7,136 bases of DNA from Chloroflexota bacterium (GTDB taxonomy: Bacteria; Chloroflexota; UBA6077; CF-72). Under the pieces are notes generated by a model. That model was not told the origin of the DNA and did no database searches. It saw only the letters and a program-made list of their open reading frames with translations. A program made the position numbers and the translations under genes. This document shows positions 5,714 to 7,136 of the stretch, piece after piece; position 1 is the first letter of the stretch, and each line of letters opens with the position of its first letter. The stretch spans positions 1 to 7,136 of the forward strand of contig JAFAPL010000118.1 of the NCBI GenBank assembly GCA_019247135.1, in the 5' to 3' direction.

Positions 5714-7136
5714 TGCACCTGCTTGAACGCCAGACGCAGCTCGACACCCTTGCGACCCTTACCGATGAGGGTGCGACCGGCCATGGGCGCCTGGTCGTCA
5801 TTGGCGCGGTGAAGCTGGGGTCGGAAAAACCGCGCTCGTGCAGCAGTTCTGCGCCTCGATGCGCTCGCGCGCCCAGGTGATGCTCGGCGCCTGCGATCCG
5901 CTTTCGACGCCGCGCCCGCTCGGCCCACTGCTCGATATCGCCTCCGACCTGGGCGACCACCTGGCGCAGCTGTTGGCGGACGCAGCGCCTCGCCCCGCCG
6001 TGTTCGCCAGCATGCTGTCGGCGCTGGCCAGCGTCGACCGTCTGCCTCTGATCGTCTTCGAGGACCTCCACTGGGCCGACGAGGCCACACTCGATTTGCT
6101 GCGCTTTCTCGGCCGGCGGATCGGCAGCTGCCGCGCGATGCTGATCGCCACCTTCCGTGACGATCAGGTCGGTGCGCGTCACCCGCTGCGCGTCGTCCTT
6201 GGCGATCTTGCGAGCACTAGCGGCGTACAACGATTGAGTGTGGCGCCGCTTTCGCCTCAGGCGGTGGCTACGCTTGCGGCTGGCAGCGGCTTGGCACCAC
6301 TCGAGCTGCACCGACGCACGGGTGGCAATCCGTTCTTCGTCACCGAAGTGTTGGCAGCCGGCGGTACGACGACACCTCCGACCATTCGTGACGCTGTGCT
6401 CGCGCGGCTGGCGCGTCTCTCGGATCGCGCGCGGGACGCACTCGATGCCGCCGCGGTCATCGGCTCGCGCTGCGACCCCGTCCTGGTGGAACTCGTCCTG
6501 CCGACTGACGCTGAGAGCCTGGACGCGTGTGTCGAAGCCGGCGTGCTCACGGTCGATGGCCCAGCGCTCGCCTTTCGCCACGAACTCGTGCGAGAAACCG
6601 TTCTGGATGTGCTGCCCCTCCACCGCCGCAGACTCCTGCACCGGCGAGTGCTGGAGGCGATGGTCGAGGCTGGAATGCGTGACGACCTGTTGGCGGCGCT
6701 CGCGCATCACGCCGAAGCCGCCGGCGATGACCAAGCAGTACTCAAGTACGCCACGGCCGCTGGGCGTCGCGCGTCGCAGATGGGCGCCCACCGCGAGGCG
6801 GCGGCGCAATACGCACGCGCGCTCCGCTGGTCCAACAGCGCGGCGCCGAGACAAAGGGCCGAGTTGCTCGAAGCACTCGGCCTTGAGTGCTACCTGACCG
6901 ATCAGGCGCCCGAGGCGATCGAAGCGCGGCGAGCCGCCGCGGAGATCTGGCGTGACCTGGGTGAGTCTGAACGGCAAGGCGACAACCTGCGTTGGCTGTC
7001 GAGAACGTATTGGATCGCTGGCCGCAACGCCGAAGCCGAGGAGGCAGACCTCGCGGCGCTCCGCGTCCTGGAGGCGCTATCGCCAGGCCTGCCGCTCGCC
7101 TGGGCATTCGCGAACCATGCCCAGCTCCGCCTTCTC
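5713..7136 (+). CDS. AAA ATPase/TPR regulator of the LuxR/MalT-like type, frameshifted near its start and cut by the window end
   Basis: Starting at ATG 5713, the first frame reads MHLLERQTQLDTL...GRLVVIG, the usual N-terminus before an AAA_16 P-loop. The Walker A motif GEAGVGKTALVQQ then continues in a different frame from 5808, and that frame stays open to the last base (443 codons). Later motifs in order are Walker B LIVFEDLHWADEATLDLL (about 6048-6101), the sensor region RRTGGNPFFVTEVL (about 6312-6353), FRHELVRETVL (6573-6605) and a helical TPR-like region from about 6690 on. Large ATPases of this kind sense ligands or protein partners and usually carry a C-terminal LuxR-type HTH; that end lies outside the window. 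Unrepaired, frame 1 would stop at 5878-5880 after 55 residues. Either this is a young pseudogene or there is a one-base sequence error near 5803-5808. An AGGTG just upstream (5700-5704) could serve as SD. Confidence 0.8.

Noticed and set aside
5610..6977. A 455-codon minus-strand ORF
   Set aside because: It is antisense to the AAA regulator, whose Walker A, Walker B, GNPFF and FRHELVRE motifs are unmistakable. The minus-strand product is Arg-, Gln- and His-rich without any recognisable motif, as expected of a GC-rich shadow frame.
1..7136. CRISPR array, tRNA, rRNA or complete insertion sequence
   Set aside because: No spaced repeats, cloverleaf ending in CCA, rRNA motifs, or transposase with terminal inverted repeats were seen on either strand.

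Overview
The window is high-GC bacterial DNA. It looks like an accessory (genomic island) stretch of a soil-type bacterium such as a Chloroflexota or Actinomycetota member. That guess rests on GC-rich codon use, a fragment resembling ScpB, a long AAA/TPR regulator of the LuxR/MalT type and an AHSA1-type protein; nothing fixes the taxon.

Layout. At 2-292 (+) lies the C-terminal end of an SRPBCC/AHSA1 protein cut by the window edge. Positions 293-955 hold no intact gene, but 450-785 (-) carries a frameshifted remnant of scpB. The core is 956-4800, three apparently intact genes. They are a CD-NTase (cGAS/DncV-like nucleotidyltransferase) with a C-terminal TPR-like segment at 956-2344 (+), a two-helix SLATT-type membrane protein at 2432-3028 (-), and a seven-repeat TPR protein with a degenerate NTase domain at 3034-4800 (-). 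The last two are 5 nt apart and form an operon, with a possible promoter at 4904-4932; the operon converges on the CD-NTase gene. To the right is a decayed tyrosine recombinase (4947-5552, +). After it comes the start of a large AAA ATPase/TPR regulator (5713 to the window end, +), whose Walker A region is crossed by a frameshift.

How the genes may work together. CD-NTase plus SLATT is the signal-synthase/membrane-effector pairing of CBASS-like anti-phage systems. The unusual part is the third gene. Its C-terminal ~265 residues align by eye along the CD-NTase (GS motif, LLVAF strand, IDxxPA strand, FPRRGR, WN helix, RELFG-FP end), yet both acids of the DxD metal site are replaced. It therefore looks like a catalytically dead paralogue of the neighbouring enzyme, fused to a TPR array and co-transcribed with the effector. 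A reasonable inference is that the TPR/pseudo-NTase senses, restrains or activates the true CD-NTase, or couples its signal to the SLATT protein. No Cap2/Cap3, HORMA or TRIP13 genes are present in the window. Broken scpB and recombinase genes on either side fit a defence gene cluster in a degraded mobile region.
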